DNA from: Anabaena sp. WA102
Lineage (GTDB): Bacteria > Cyanobacteriota > Cyanobacteriia > Cyanobacteriales > Nostocaceae
DNA length: 64,000 nucleotides
NCBI RefSeq assembly: GCF_001277295.1
Contig: NZ_CP011456.1
Coordinates: 4,654,001-4,718,000 of the forward strand
Reading direction: 5' to 3'
A program made the translations under genes and the position numbers. The notes beneath the pieces were generated by a model, which ran no database searches, was not told where the DNA came from, and was given only the letters and a program-made list of their open reading frames with translations. Below, in pieces: positions 1-8,935 of this stretch; the stretch's first letter is position 1, and each line of letters opens with the position of its first letter.

Positions 1-1420
1 TGATAAATTGGCAATTGATTTAGAGATATTAGTAAATCGCAAAAAACGAGAATTTGCAGATACAAAAGATTTAGAAAAATTAGCAGAAATTGAAACCCGA
101 CTTCAGGAAAAACAGGCAGAATATGAAAACAATCAGATAAAACTCGCAAATCTAAATATTGAAGTTACAGAATTAGAAAAAGTTCATGAAGAGGCTTTAG
201 ATAGATTTGTGAATGAAGGTGGTAAAATTGCTGCTGAACGTAGTCAGTTAGAACAACAAAAGGAAGAGAAAATTAAAGTTGCTAATAACGTTCGTGAATC
301 TTTGTGTGAACTAGCTGCTGATGTTTTACCTTTAGCCTTAATTAGTCCTTTATTATCTCAAGTGCAAAGACAGGGAGAAAAAGAACTGAAAACTCAACAA
401 ATTCAATTAGCGAAAGATGTCTTAATTGCTAGAGATGAAAGATTATTGAATTGGCTACAACAATTAAATCTAGAAAATAATAAAGTTACTAATATTCAAT
501 CTTTTTTAGCTGAAGATATCAATAACTTATATACTAATAACTTATCCACAGAAAATACTTGGTTAAATGGAGATGAAGAAAGTTTAAGTTTACTTGACAA
601 TATAACCTATCGTTTACAAGTTTCCCAAAATAACGCCCAAAAGCAATTAGATGAATTAACTAATTATGAAGAAGAAATCCTCACCTTAGAAAGACAAGTA
701 CAAACTGCGGCTGCACCCGAAGAATATACAAAACTACAAAAAGCAGTAAAAGAAGCACAAACTGAATTTAATAAAATTAAATCTCAGTCAGACATAATGA
801 CTCAAAAACTGATAGAATTAGATACAGAAACCAAAAAATTGAGACAAGAACTAAATGAATATACTGTACAAAATATCAAATATCAAAATAGTGAACATAT
901 TATTGATTCTGCATTAAAAGTTCAACAAACATTAAAAGTATTTCGAGAAAGATTGACTTTGAGAAAATTAAATAAATTAGAAGAAGAAGTCAAAAACTGT
1001 TTTCTATATTTATTACACAAATCAGACTTAGTACATCGCATAGCTATTGATAGTAAAACCTTCGGCTTATCATTATATGATTTAAACGGAAAACAAGTCC
1101 CCAAACATCGGCTTTCCGCCGGTGAAAAACAACTATTAGCGATCGCATTTTTGTGGGGATTAGCCAAAGTATCAGGAAGACGCTTACCCATAGCCATAGA
1201 CACCCCATTAGGAAGACTAGACTCCTCCCACCGAAACAACCTAGTAGAAAGATACTTTCCCTCAGCCAGCCATCAAGTAATCCTCCTTTCCACCGACACC
1301 GAAATCGGCAAAAAAGAATATCAAAACCTGCAAGAAACCGAAGCCATAGCCCGCGAATACCTACTCCAATATAACTCCAACAAAAGAGAAACCACAATCA
1401 AACCCGGTTATTTTTGGTGA
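1..1420 (+). CDS. dndD: DNA phosphorothioation protein DndD, 3' part
   Basis: The reading frame is open at the left edge, so the N-terminal part with Walker A lies outside the window. About 473 codons are visible. A long charged coiled coil of SMC/Rad50 type fills roughly the first 330 residues. An ABC-type head half follows, with signature LSAGEKQ (about 1109-1129) and a Walker B/D-loop stretch AIDTPLGRLDSSHR (about 1192-1230). DndD is the ATPase partner of DndC/DndE in placing sulphur on the DNA backbone. The C-terminal end through KPGYFW looks complete. dndE follows after an inserted gene, which supports the assignment. In the family the ATPase is thought to serve DNA opening or nicking; that role is inferred here. 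Confidence 0.88.
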   Translation, partial: DKLAIDLEILVNRKKREFADTKDLEKLAEIETRLQEKQAEYENNQIKLANLNIEVTELEKVHEEALDRFVNEGGKIAAERSQLEQQKEEKIKVANNVRESLCELAADVLPLALISPLLSQVQRQGEKELKTQQIQLAKDVLIARDERLLNWLQQLNLENNKVTNIQSFLAEDINNLYTNNLSTENTWLNGDEESLSLLDNITYRLQVSQNNAQKQLDELTNYEEEILTLERQVQTAAAPEEYTKLQKAVKEAQTEFNKIKSQSDIMTQKLIELDTETKKLRQELNEYTVQNIKYQNSEHIIDSALKVQQTLKVFRERLTLRKLNKLEEEVKNCFLYLLHKSDLVHRIAIDSKTFGLSLYDLNGKQVPKHRLSAGEKQLLAIAFLWGLAKVSGRRLPIAIDTPLGRLDSSHRNNLVERYFPSASHQVILLSTDTEIGKKEYQNLQETEAIAREYLLQYNSNKRETTIKPGYFW

Positions 1421-1496
1421 TTGGTGATTGGTGATTGGTGATTGGTGATTGGTGATTGGTAATTGGTGATTGGTGATTGGTGATTGGTAATTGGTT
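1416..1496. repeat. Heptamer tandem repeat (GGTGATT)n
   Basis: About eleven copies of a 7-bp unit (GGTGATT, some GGTAATT) begin exactly at the dndD stop codon. This is the short tandemly repeated repetitive (STRR) type common in heterocystous cyanobacteria. The array lies in inverse orientation to a matching array at 1890-1930, so the two bracket the four-helix-bundle gene. Confidence 0.9.
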
Positions 1497-1508
1497 GAAA
1501 TAAAATTT

Positions 1509-1883
1509 ATGGGAAGACCGGATTTTGAAGAGTTACAAGTTTATAAGTTATCAGAAAAATTAGCAAATGAAATTTGGAAAGTAGTTATGGGATGGGATAA
1601 TTTTGCTAAAGATACTATTGGTAAGCAGATTGTTCGTTCAGCAGATAGCATTGGAGCAAATATAGCAGAAGGTAGAGGACGTTACAATATTCAAGACAAT
1701 AAACGCTTTATTAAAATTGCTAGAGGTTCTCTAAATGAAACAATTCATTGGATGCGACTTGCTTATGTTCGTAAATTATTAACAGTTGAACAAGTAAATA
1801 TTCTCAAACCGTTAATAGAGGAACTTTCACCCAAATTAAATGCTTACTTAAACTCATTGGGAACTGGAAATAGTAACAAATAG
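1509..1883 (+). CDS. Four-helix bundle protein (23S rRNA intervening-sequence / Avd-like family)
   Basis: The 124-residue protein begins MGRPDFEELQVYKLSEKLA and contains the family hallmarks IVRSADSIGANIAEGRGR (about residues 45-62) and a C-terminal run of amphipathic helices. The family (TIGR02436) includes proteins encoded inside 23S rRNA intervening sequences, and is related to the accessory protein Avd of diversity-generating retroelements. I chose the ATG at 1509; an upstream TTG at 1491 would translate repeat DNA. No reverse transcriptase or template repeat is visible here. The gene sits between dndD and dndE, where it does not belong to the usual dnd set, and is bracketed by inverted heptamer arrays. 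Its function is unknown. Confidence 0.85.
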   Translation: MGRPDFEELQVYKLSEKLANEIWKVVMGWDNFAKDTIGKQIVRSADSIGANIAEGRGRYNIQDNKRFIKIARGSLNETIHWMRLAYVRKLLTVEQVNILKPLIEELSPKLNAYLNSLGTGNSNK

Positions 1884-1889
1884 GTTTTC

Positions 1890-1930
1890 CTCACCAATCA
1901 CCAATCACCAATCACCAATCACCAATTACC
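1890..1930. repeat. Heptamer tandem repeat (CACCAAT)n, inverse of the array at 1416
   Basis: Five to six copies of CACCAAT/TACCAAT lie between the four-helix-bundle gene and dndE. The unit is the reverse complement of the array at 1416-1496. The two arrays could pair as a long imperfect stem around the gene. Confidence 0.85.
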
Positions 1931-1933
1931 AAA

Positions 1934-2329
1934 ATGGAATCACCAATAGAAAGAATCAAACTCTCCCAAACAGCCAAAGAACAACTCCTAAAACTCAAAC
2001 GCAGCACCAAAATCGAACAATGGAACATATTATGCCGGTGGGCGTTTTGTCGTTCCCTTGCAGAAGCCGCCGCACCTTCCCCCGTACCTATCCCCCAAGA
2101 TAGCAACGTCGAAATGACATGGCGGGTTTTTGGGGGAGAAATGTCCGATATTTTACTTTTAGCCCTCAAACAACGCTGCTACAACGACGGCTTAGATACA
2201 GATAGAGAAACCCTAATTACGCAATTTCGCTTACATTTGCATCGCGGTATTGGTTACTTAGCCGGAGATCAGAATATTAAGAAAATTGAAGATTTAATTG
2301 AACTAGCCACAAAGAAAGTAAAATCCTGA
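1934..2329 (+). CDS. dndE: DNA phosphorothioation protein DndE
   Basis: The 131-residue protein matches the DndE family by memory: IERIKLSQTAKEQLLKLKR at the start, WNILCRWAFCRSLAE at about 35-49, LLLALKQRC near 75-83 and FRLHLHRGIGYLAG near 98-111. DndE is the small protein of the phosphorothioation complex (with DndC and DndD) and is reported to bind nicked DNA. Length fits the family (about 110-135). The ATG at 1934 is the only sensible start, just after the heptamer array. Together with dndD it shows that the right end of a dnd modification operon lies here; no restriction genes (dndF-H) follow downstream. Confidence 0.9.
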   Translation: MESPIERIKLSQTAKEQLLKLKRSTKIEQWNILCRWAFCRSLAEAAAPSPVPIPQDSNVEMTWRVFGGEMSDILLLALKQRCYNDGLDTDRETLITQFRLHLHRGIGYLAGDQNIKKIEDLIELATKKVKS

Positions 2330-2350
2330 TTTTGCACTTCTTGTGCCAAC

Positions 2351-3874
2351 ATGGCAAGATTCTCTATGAAAGAAATTCAAGCACTCCGACAGGCATTCCA
2401 AAGCCAGAAAATGGGTGCTTTATTATTACTAGGTTTTGCATCAGGTTTACCACTATTCCTGACCAGTAGAACCCTACAACTATGGATGCAAGATGCCAAA
2501 GTTGATATTGCCAAAATCACCTTATTTGGGTTATTAAGTTTACCTTATTCCTTAAAATTCCTGTGGTCGCCCCTATTAGATAGATTTACACCACCATTGC
2601 TAGGTGGCAGAAGAGGGTGGTTAATTATTACCCAAATTGGGTTAGTATTAGCGATCGCTGCCCTTGCCCTTCAACAACCAGCCCAAAGCGAACAAGTATT
2701 ACAAATCCTCGCCATCAATTGCCTGATTATTACCTTCCTCAGCGCCACCCAGGACATCGCTGGTGATGCCTACCGTACCGACATTTTAAACCCCCTAGAG
2801 GCGCAGCCAGGGGCATCTGTGTGGGTATTAGGCTACCGGATCGCCCTATTTATTACCAGTTCCCTCGCCTTAGTGTTAGCAGATTATCTACCTTGGAATG
2901 TAGTATATTTGCTCATGGCAGTGATTATGGCGGGAAGTATATTTACTACTTTGTGGTCGCCCGCAGAACACAAACTACAAAATAAAACACAACTAGCCCC
3001 CATTTCTGGCAAAGACGTGATTTTTATAGTCATGATCACGTTACTAGTAGCAGGGTTAATAGCTGGCGTTTTTGTCGGCTTCATTCCCCAACCTGTATTT
3101 TATTGGTTATTAGCAGGATTATTAGTGGCTTGGATAACGACATCCGTATTATTACCAAACTCCCTCCTAAATGAAGTTAGCGAAGATAGTCCACCTGAAA
3201 ACTTACAAACAGCTATTTTCCTACCTTTCAAAGAATTTTTTCACCGCTTTGGCATCAAACAAGCCAGCTTAACACTCAGTTTTATTCTCCTCTATAAACT
3301 AGGTGATTCCCTGGTTGGGATTACAGCCAACCTATTTTTACGGGAAATAGACTTTACCAAAACCGAAATCGGCGCAATCCAAGCCGGAATGGGATTTATT
3401 GCCACCACCGTCGGCGTATTAGCTGGGGGTGTGATCATGACCAAAATTAACTTAAATCGCAGTTTGTGGGTATTTGGGGGGCTGCAATTATTGAGTAACT
3501 TAGGTTATTATGCCCTAGCTGTGGCTAATAAAAAAGATTATTCCCTACTAGTCATCGCCGTAAACATCGAAAACTTCTCGGCTGGATTAGTCACAGTCGC
3601 TACAGTCGCCTTTTTAATGAGTCTCTGTAACCACCGATTCACAACCACCCAGTTTGCGTTATTCTCCAGCCTCATGGCCATTAGTCGAGACGTACTTTCC
3701 GCACCCGCAGGAAGTTGGGCAAAAGCTACAGGTTGGCCGACATTTTTCTTACTTTCTCTTGTGGCGGCGTTACCTGGTTTGCTACTATTACCTATTGTTG
3801 CCCCTTGGCATCCCAAGGTATTGGCAACCACCAGACCAGGACTACAAGAAGAAGATATATGGGAACACAAGTAG
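2351..3874 (+). CDS. MFS permease, AmpG-like
   Basis: A 507-residue polytopic membrane protein, begun at ATG 2351. The N-terminus (MGALLLLGFASGLPLFLTSR, about residues 21-40) and SATQDIAGDAYR (about 136-147) are typical of the AmpG branch of the major facilitator superfamily, which imports muropeptides in proteobacteria. Roughly a dozen hydrophobic segments are visible, with a charged cytoplasmic loop near 275-290. The substrate in cyanobacteria is not known; peptidoglycan turnover products are the family-based guess. The small membrane protein at 3859 overlaps its last codons, suggesting cotranscription. Confidence 0.8.
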   Translation: MARFSMKEIQALRQAFQSQKMGALLLLGFASGLPLFLTSRTLQLWMQDAKVDIAKITLFGLLSLPYSLKFLWSPLLDRFTPPLLGGRRGWLIITQIGLVLAIAALALQQPAQSEQVLQILAINCLIITFLSATQDIAGDAYRTDILNPLEAQPGASVWVLGYRIALFITSSLALVLADYLPWNVVYLLMAVIMAGSIFTTLWSPAEHKLQNKTQLAPISGKDVIFIVMITLLVAGLIAGVFVGFIPQPVFYWLLAGLLVAWITTSVLLPNSLLNEVSEDSPPENLQTAIFLPFKEFFHRFGIKQASLTLSFILLYKLGDSLVGITANLFLREIDFTKTEIGAIQAGMGFIATTVGVLAGGVIMTKINLNRSLWVFGGLQLLSNLGYYALAVANKKDYSLLVIAVNIENFSAGLVTVATVAFLMSLCNHRFTTTQFALFSSLMAISRDVLSAPAGSWAKATGWPTFFLLSLVAALPGLLLLPIVAPWHPKVLATTRPGLQEEDIWEHK

Positions 3875-4260
3875 TTATTCTTGTCGGTACATTCGTTCTA
3901 ATAGTTACAGGTCTATTACTGGGCTATGTCCTCTCACAATTAGTTCTGCAAAATCTGGCTTTTAGTTTCCTCACACTCCTGGGAACTATCAGCCTGATCC
4001 TAATTTTTGGGACACTTTATTACGTCCTATTTTGGCAACTGCGACGCGAACCCCTGCAAGCACTCAATCCCAGCATCCCCAACCAACCAGATGAAGAAGT
4101 GACCGGCAACTACCTCAAAAATCGCCTCATCGCTAGATTATCTGGGGACGTAGCGGCAGCGGAAAGACTAATTGAACAAGCCAAACAAAACGTTCCGGGA
4201 ATGCCCGAAAATTGGTACTGTGAAAAAGTCTTAAATGAATTAGACCAGGATCAGCCTTAA
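3859..4260 (+). CDS. Small two-helix membrane protein, unknown function
   Basis: The 133-residue protein starts at ATG 3859 (MGTQVVILVGTFVLIVTG) and overlaps the end of the upstream permease gene by 16 bases in another frame. Two hydrophobic segments (about residues 4-24 and 36-57) are followed by a soluble tail with QPDEEVTGNYLKNRLIARL and an acidic C-terminus. The tail resembles a short helical domain around residues 75-130. I do not recognise a named family; it looks like a conserved cyanobacterial protein. Translational coupling to the permease is inferred from the overlap. Confidence 0.75.
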   Translation: MGTQVVILVGTFVLIVTGLLLGYVLSQLVLQNLAFSFLTLLGTISLILIFGTLYYVLFWQLRREPLQALNPSIPNQPDEEVTGNYLKNRLIARLSGDVAAAERLIEQAKQNVPGMPENWYCEKVLNELDQDQP

Positions 4261-4368
4261 TATTAGGGCAGAAAAAGACAAATTCATTTTGCTTAGTGCA
4301 AGTTGGCTAATTTATTGTTGAGAATTCGCTAGAATTAATACTGTTGCTATTTATTCATAAACAAAAAC

Positions 4369-4506
4369 ATGGCTATTTTTCGTCAATATATTGCCCCTTT
4401 GATTGCAGTGTTGATATTTACCCTGGCTTTGGTAGCAGTCAGCGCTCGCATCTTTTTACCCTCGGATATGGTAGCTCCCGCTCCCATTGGCATGATCATT
4501 AGGTAA
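4369..4506 (+). CDS. 45-residue single-span membrane peptide
   Basis: A short open frame starts at ATG 4369 and ends at TAA 4504-4506. It encodes MAIFRQYIAPLIAVLIFTLA and onward, with one clear hydrophobic helix (residues 8-30) and a Pro-rich short tail ending PIGMIIR. The stop codon is directly followed by the TTG start proposed for the acetyltransferase, which would suit coupled translation. The composition (no low-complexity, proper TM span, basic residues at the N-side) argues for a real gene. No known product. Confidence 0.5.
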   Translation: MAIFRQYIAPLIAVLIFTLALVAVSARIFLPSDMVAPAPIGMIIR

Positions 4507-5091
4507 TTGAGGCATAAGTCTATTTTGAATTTCATTCCCGGCTATTCTCTTCGCCAAGGTTCTACCCTCGATAAAGCCCTCTTGGTCAAGTTCATGCAGC
4601 GCACTTACCAAGAACAATTCCCTGATCAAGACTTTTCCCACTTAGCACATACAGTTGAGCAATACTTCTGTCGTGATACCCCCCTATGGTGGGTCTATAA
4701 AGAGGTAGGGGCGGTGGGGGAGGTAGGGGCGGTGGGGGAGGTAGGGGAGGTAGGGGCGGTGGGGGAGGAAATTCTTCACCAATTACCAATCACCGATTAC
4801 CAATCACCCGTAGCTTGTTTATGGGTGGGGAATGCTATAGATCAGGTTAGTGGCGATCGCCATCCGCACATCTTTCTCCTGTACGTCATCCCAGAATATA
4901 GGCGCAAAGGCATTGGTAAAGGATTAATGGCTTATGTAGAAAATTGGGCTACACAAAAACGCGATGTCTCCGGCAAGCCCAGCTATCGCCAAATCGGACT
5001 ACAAGTATTTCTCTCCAACACACCCGCATTAAATCTTTATCATCAACTTGGTTATCAAGAACAATCCCTCTGGATGGTAAAATCACTCTAA
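4507..5091 (+). CDS. GNAT family N-acetyltransferase
   Basis: A 194-residue protein of the GCN5-related acetyltransferase fold. The acetyl-CoA binding motif A is visible as LYVIPEYRRKGIGKGLM (about residues 124-140), followed by LQVFLSNTPALNLYHQLGYQ (about 165-184), the usual motif B. The start is uncertain: TTG 4507 directly follows the upstream stop, and TTG 4525 is an alternative. Residues about 64-98 are not family sequence but an in-frame tandem repeat (EVGAVGE units) plus a heptamer-derived stretch, see the repeat entry. The insert falls between two structural blocks and keeps the frame. Substrate unknown. Confidence 0.8.
   Translation: MRHKSILNFIPGYSLRQGSTLDKALLVKFMQRTYQEQFPDQDFSHLAHTVEQYFCRDTPLWWVYKEVGAVGEVGAVGEVGEVGAVGEEILHQLPITDYQSPVACLWVGNAIDQVSGDRHPHIFLLYVIPEYRRKGIGKGLMAYVENWATQKRDVSGKPSYRQIGLQVFLSNTPALNLYHQLGYQEQSLWMVKSL
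4699..4807. repeat. In-frame minisatellite plus heptamer array inside the acetyltransferase gene
   Basis: Units built from GAGGTAGGGGCGGTGGGG and shorter variants run from about 4699 to 4770, encoding EVGAVGE repeats. They are followed at about 4778-4807 by heptamers (ACCAATC type) like those elsewhere in the window. The total length keeps the reading frame. Confidence 0.8.
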
Positions 5092-5126
5092 TTAGGGAAC
5101 AGGGAACAGGTTACAGTTGAATAATT

Positions 5127-5885
5127 ATGTACGACGAATACGAATTAAGCCTACTCGATGCTGAAGTTGAGCTAGAAAGCCCATTAGATAAAATAGAACC
5201 ACTTACTGATGAGTCAGAAGTGGAAAAACCTGATGCGGAATTAATGCTGGTACTCTTAGAAAACACCCAGCCTCAACAACGGATGTTAGCAGCGCGTGCT
5301 TTTTGTGATATTCAAGATGAACGAGCAACACCTCATCTTATCCATCTTTTAACAGATAATTGTCCCCTAGTGCGAGTTAGTGCTGCTTATGGTATCGGAC
5401 GTAACCCAGCCAAAGAAGCCGTAGAACCATTAATTATGCAACTCAACCGCGATTTTAATGGTTATGTTCGCAAAGGCATAGTCTGGGCTTTAGGTAATTG
5501 CCGCGATCGCCGTTCCTTAGCACCCCTCACTAATGCCCTGAGAACCGATATTCCCGCCGTCCGTCTCTGGGCAGCCAGCGCCCTAGCACAGATGACAGAA
5601 GTAGGTTATGAAGCCATCGTCGGCGCAATTCCCGCCCTAATTGAAGCCTTAGTTACAGACCCCATCGCCGCTGTACGAAGTAACTCCGCTTGGACAATTG
5701 GCCAGCTTTGTAAAGAACTACCATCTAACGTCGTCTATGCCACAGCTATAGACGCATTAATCCAAGCTTTTGCCGAAGATAAAGACTTAGGAGTGAGAGC
5801 AGACACCAAAGCCTCACTACTGGGCGTAGGAGATCCTCGTGGTTTACAATTAATCGAAACCCTAGAACAAGAAGGATGGTTTTAG
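5127..5885 (+). CDS. HEAT-repeat protein
   Basis: The 252-residue protein has an acidic N-terminus (residues 1-45) and then five or so helical repeats of PBS-lyase/HEAT type, for example RMLAARAFCDIQDERATPHL, VRVSAAYGIGRNPAKEAVEPL, VRKGIVWALGNCRDRRSLAPL and VRLWAASALAQM. Such proteins act as scaffolds; in cyanobacteria some are bilin lyases (CpcE/F, NblB), but key context for that is missing here. The length and single-gene setting fit a conserved cyanobacterial HEAT protein of unknown role. The convergent gene at 5887 ends two bases after this stop, so no room is left for a separate terminator. Confidence 0.8.
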   Translation: MYDEYELSLLDAEVELESPLDKIEPLTDESEVEKPDAELMLVLLENTQPQQRMLAARAFCDIQDERATPHLIHLLTDNCPLVRVSAAYGIGRNPAKEAVEPLIMQLNRDFNGYVRKGIVWALGNCRDRRSLAPLTNALRTDIPAVRLWAASALAQMTEVGYEAIVGAIPALIEALVTDPIAAVRSNSAWTIGQLCKELPSNVVYATAIDALIQAFAEDKDLGVRADTKASLLGVGDPRGLQLIETLEQEGWF

Positions 5886-5886
5886 C

Positions 5887-8796
5887 TTAAATACCATTCC
5901 TTTGACGCATATTTAATCTTCTTTCGCCAAAACGGATGAGTCGTTCAATAGCCAGAAGACGGTTTTCCCAAACTTTAACTTGATAGAGATTGGCTTGATT
6001 TTTCCCCGGTATCTGTGAAAATTGCAATTGAACCTGGTTGAGGGCTTTTCTGGCTGTAATTAAATTAAGAGCAGACGGTACAGATGCCAGTTGATTCAAC
6101 GCATCTTTTAACTCCTGATCTAATTTCTCAAACTCAGCATTGGTGATTGCAGACTTATGTAACTGACTATTTTTTTCCACCACGCGCCATTCTCTCTGCA
6201 AAGCTGCATAACGAAACGCCGCCGTGCGAAAAGGTTGACGCTGGGGTATCGGTTCGTTTTTAATTCCTTGGGTACTATTAAATATTTGTTCTAGTTCAGG
6301 ATGAAAATTTTCCGCTGCAAACAACGCATAACCGTTCACTGGCAAGTCTCGCAAAAGTTGCAATTGATCAAATGCACCCATAGTTGGTAATGACTTCAGA
6401 CGGATTCCTGGAACTAATAGGGTAGCACCTAATTTTGTAGAAGTAATCCACGGTTGAGCTAATCCTTGAAACCGAGGTGTATCCAAAGCATAGGTCATCG
6501 GCACAATTAAATCTATATCTCCTCTTCTTGCCCATACTTCCCAATGTTGCTGAATTTTTTCTACGCGTTCATATTCTGGTAAGGGAAAAACAGCTACTGA
6601 CAAAATCAGGGTGTTTCGTTTTTGTCGCAAGGTCTGTGATAATTCAGCCACAAAGCTATCCACCTTTTGGGTGCGGAATGCTGTCCATTGTTGCCACAAA
6701 TCCCGTTGACTGGGAGAAATATCCAAGGGGTCAATACCAGTCTGCTGTTTAAATTGCTCCCTTGCAGCTTTACCATAACCATAGCTACGACCAACAAGAG
6801 AGTCTTGAAAAGGATAACGAATATAATCCAAATGAATACCATCTACTTGATAGCGAGTAACAATTTCGGTATATAATTTAGTTAAATATTCTCTTACCTG
6901 GGGATTAGCTGGATCTAAAAAAGGTTTAGTTTGACCAATGGGAATAATATTACCTCGATTGTCATAATTAGCCCAATCGGGATTTGCGGCTAATACTGGT
7001 CCCAAATAATCAGGACTAACATTAATAATTTCATTATGACGGTTATTTCCAGCGGCGAATACCCACACCCAAGCGTGCAATTCCATTCCCCGTGCATGAG
7101 CTAGTTTCACCGCACTCTCTAGGGGGTCCCAGTCACGAATCAGGGGGTTTTGTTGAGGTGCTACCTGACTAGGATAAATGGGATAACTGGCATTGACGGT
7201 TTCCAAAAAAATGGTATTAATTCCGGCTTTTGCTAGTTTATCAAAAATTTTGGCTAATTCGACTTCATTGCCGGCTTTGACAATAGTGCCTCTATCTAAC
7301 CACATTGCCCGAATTTCTGGTTGTGCTAATCGTTGATTGACGGGAAATTGCTGCCATAGATTTGCTTTAGCTTGTAACCATTTCTGTCTAACTGTTACAT
7401 AGTTTTTTTGTTGAATTAATAAGGGGATACTTTTAACTGTTTCTCTCGCTTGTACTAATGTTTCTGCTAAGTTTGATGCTGATGTTTCTGGGTGGGAAGA
7501 TGCTGTTTTGATTGATTCTGCTTTTTCCAGTGGGGAATTAGTGCCACTATTGTTGATATTTTTGGCAGAATTATAAGCTAATGCTGCTATATGGGTACTT
7601 TCTAATCTACCAATCAGATTTTCTAATTCTTTTTGCAGGGCTATACCTTCTTTTTGATCAATCGGCTGATTAGAATTAGGTATAACATCTAAGCGGACAT
7701 TTTCTTCTAGTTGATTAATTGGATCAATAAAATTTTCATTAGTAATTTTAGAAACTACTAATGATCCTGTATTTTTTGGATTTGGTTGTAATTGGGAAGT
7801 AACAGTTATTTTTGTAGCAGGTTTTAGCCGGGAAATAACTGTGGTTTTTTTAGCAATCTTTTTAGCAGGTTTTACATGAGAATTAATAGTGGTTTTTTTA
7901 AGAGGTTTGGATTGGGAGGTAAGGGTGCTTTTTTTGAAGATTTTTTTGGTGGGTTTTAACTTGGAGGTAGCAATGGGTTTTTTGGGAATTTTTTTAGGAG
8001 GTGGGGATTCGGAAACAATCGGTAATTTTTCTAGAATTTGCGGTTGCGTGGGTTCAGTAGCTATTGTTGGCTGACAGTTTGAAGCAGGATTTGTAAGTTT
8101 ACTTTTGCTATTAACTGGTAATCTTAAATAACGATTTAAGGATGCTTTTAACCAAGCAATGTCTAATCCTACAGATGTATCTTTTCCCCAATACCAACCT
8201 AATAAGGTAGATTTTTCAGTTGTTAATATTGCTGGTGGATGATCTTGGGAGTCCCAACTTACAGGAGTTTGACTAGTAGAATTATTAGGAATAATCACAC
8301 CACCTCGAATTGCACCAAATAATTCTTTTTGATTTATCCAATCAGGAATATTCGTATTTGTGGGTTGCAAATTTTCAATGGTGTTGAAGCTAAATCCCCA
8401 ATAACCTCCTAGAAGTTTTCGTAATAATTGACGAACTCCTGGTGTGGATAAATTACCCACTGGTCCACTAGCTATTAAATATCCACCTTGACTTACCCAT
8501 TGATCTAAGGCGATCGCCTGTTCCGTTGTCAATACCTCTACATTGGGCAAAAATAATACCGATGGTTTACCCCAATCAGTCTTATCTTTAACTTGACTCA
8601 GCGGAATCACACAATATTTCACATTTAGCTTCTGTAAGCGGTTGCTAATTCTTTGCCATTCTTCAGGATTATTCTGGCTATTAACTACACTGAATACAGG
8701 AGAATCATTAATAGCTTTTACAGGCAATACTCCCCAGATATTAAACAGGAACAAGTTAATATTTAAAATAACGAATCCGACTGTCTTTTTATTCAT
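5887..8796 (-). CDS. Secreted family 10-like glycosyl hydrolase (GHL10/DUF187)
   Basis: A 969-residue protein with a hydrophobic N-terminal signal (residues 6-28). Residues about 40-240 form an N-terminal domain of the kind seen beside GHL10 in cyanobacteria. A Lys/Pro/Ser/Thr-rich linker with repeated KKI/KPTKK motifs covers about 265-345. The GHL10 barrel follows from EIRAMWLDRGTIVKAGNE (about 500) through ELHAWVWVFAAGNNRH, DGIHLDYIRYPFQD and DIDLIVPMTYALDTPRF. The C-terminal 100 residues are helical. GHL10 proteins are predicted glycoside hydrolases of the envelope or exopolysaccharide; the substrate is unknown. The start at ATG 8796 gives a proper signal peptide. Confidence 0.85.
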   Translation of the reverse strand: MNKKTVGFVILNINLFLFNIWGVLPVKAINDSPVFSVVNSQNNPEEWQRISNRLQKLNVKYCVIPLSQVKDKTDWGKPSVLFLPNVEVLTTEQAIALDQWVSQGGYLIASGPVGNLSTPGVRQLLRKLLGGYWGFSFNTIENLQPTNTNIPDWINQKELFGAIRGGVIIPNNSTSQTPVSWDSQDHPPAILTTEKSTLLGWYWGKDTSVGLDIAWLKASLNRYLRLPVNSKSKLTNPASNCQPTIATEPTQPQILEKLPIVSESPPPKKIPKKPIATSKLKPTKKIFKKSTLTSQSKPLKKTTINSHVKPAKKIAKKTTVISRLKPATKITVTSQLQPNPKNTGSLVVSKITNENFIDPINQLEENVRLDVIPNSNQPIDQKEGIALQKELENLIGRLESTHIAALAYNSAKNINNSGTNSPLEKAESIKTASSHPETSASNLAETLVQARETVKSIPLLIQQKNYVTVRQKWLQAKANLWQQFPVNQRLAQPEIRAMWLDRGTIVKAGNEVELAKIFDKLAKAGINTIFLETVNASYPIYPSQVAPQQNPLIRDWDPLESAVKLAHARGMELHAWVWVFAAGNNRHNEIINVSPDYLGPVLAANPDWANYDNRGNIIPIGQTKPFLDPANPQVREYLTKLYTEIVTRYQVDGIHLDYIRYPFQDSLVGRSYGYGKAAREQFKQQTGIDPLDISPSQRDLWQQWTAFRTQKVDSFVAELSQTLRQKRNTLILSVAVFPLPEYERVEKIQQHWEVWARRGDIDLIVPMTYALDTPRFQGLAQPWITSTKLGATLLVPGIRLKSLPTMGAFDQLQLLRDLPVNGYALFAAENFHPELEQIFNSTQGIKNEPIPQRQPFRTAAFRYAALQREWRVVEKNSQLHKSAITNAEFEKLDQELKDALNQLASVPSALNLITARKALNQVQLQFSQIPGKNQANLYQVKVWENRLLAIERLIRFGERRLNMRQRNGI

Positions 8797-8813
8797 TAGT
8801 CAGTTGTCAGTTG

Positions 8814-8935
8814 TTATACTCAACACGGCTTATTCATTTGATTCGGTGGGTAAGGGTTTAGCAGTGCTAAACCCCTACAAATCTAGGTTTTTCGTAATTT
8901 CGTAAAAGTCCATGTCCTAACCGTGTTTAGTATAA
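8814..8935. mobile_element. MITE family A, copy 1
   Basis: 122 bp with terminal inverted repeats TTATACTCAACACGG and CCGTGTTTAGTATAA (one mismatch). An internal hairpin GTTTAGCAGTGCTAAAC sits near the middle. A second copy lies at 22711-22832. No coding capacity. Confidence 0.8.

Noticed and set aside
1509..1883. Diversity-generating retroelement, because of the Avd-like protein
   Set aside because: There is no reverse transcriptase, no template/variable repeat pair and no C-type lectin gene nearby in the window.
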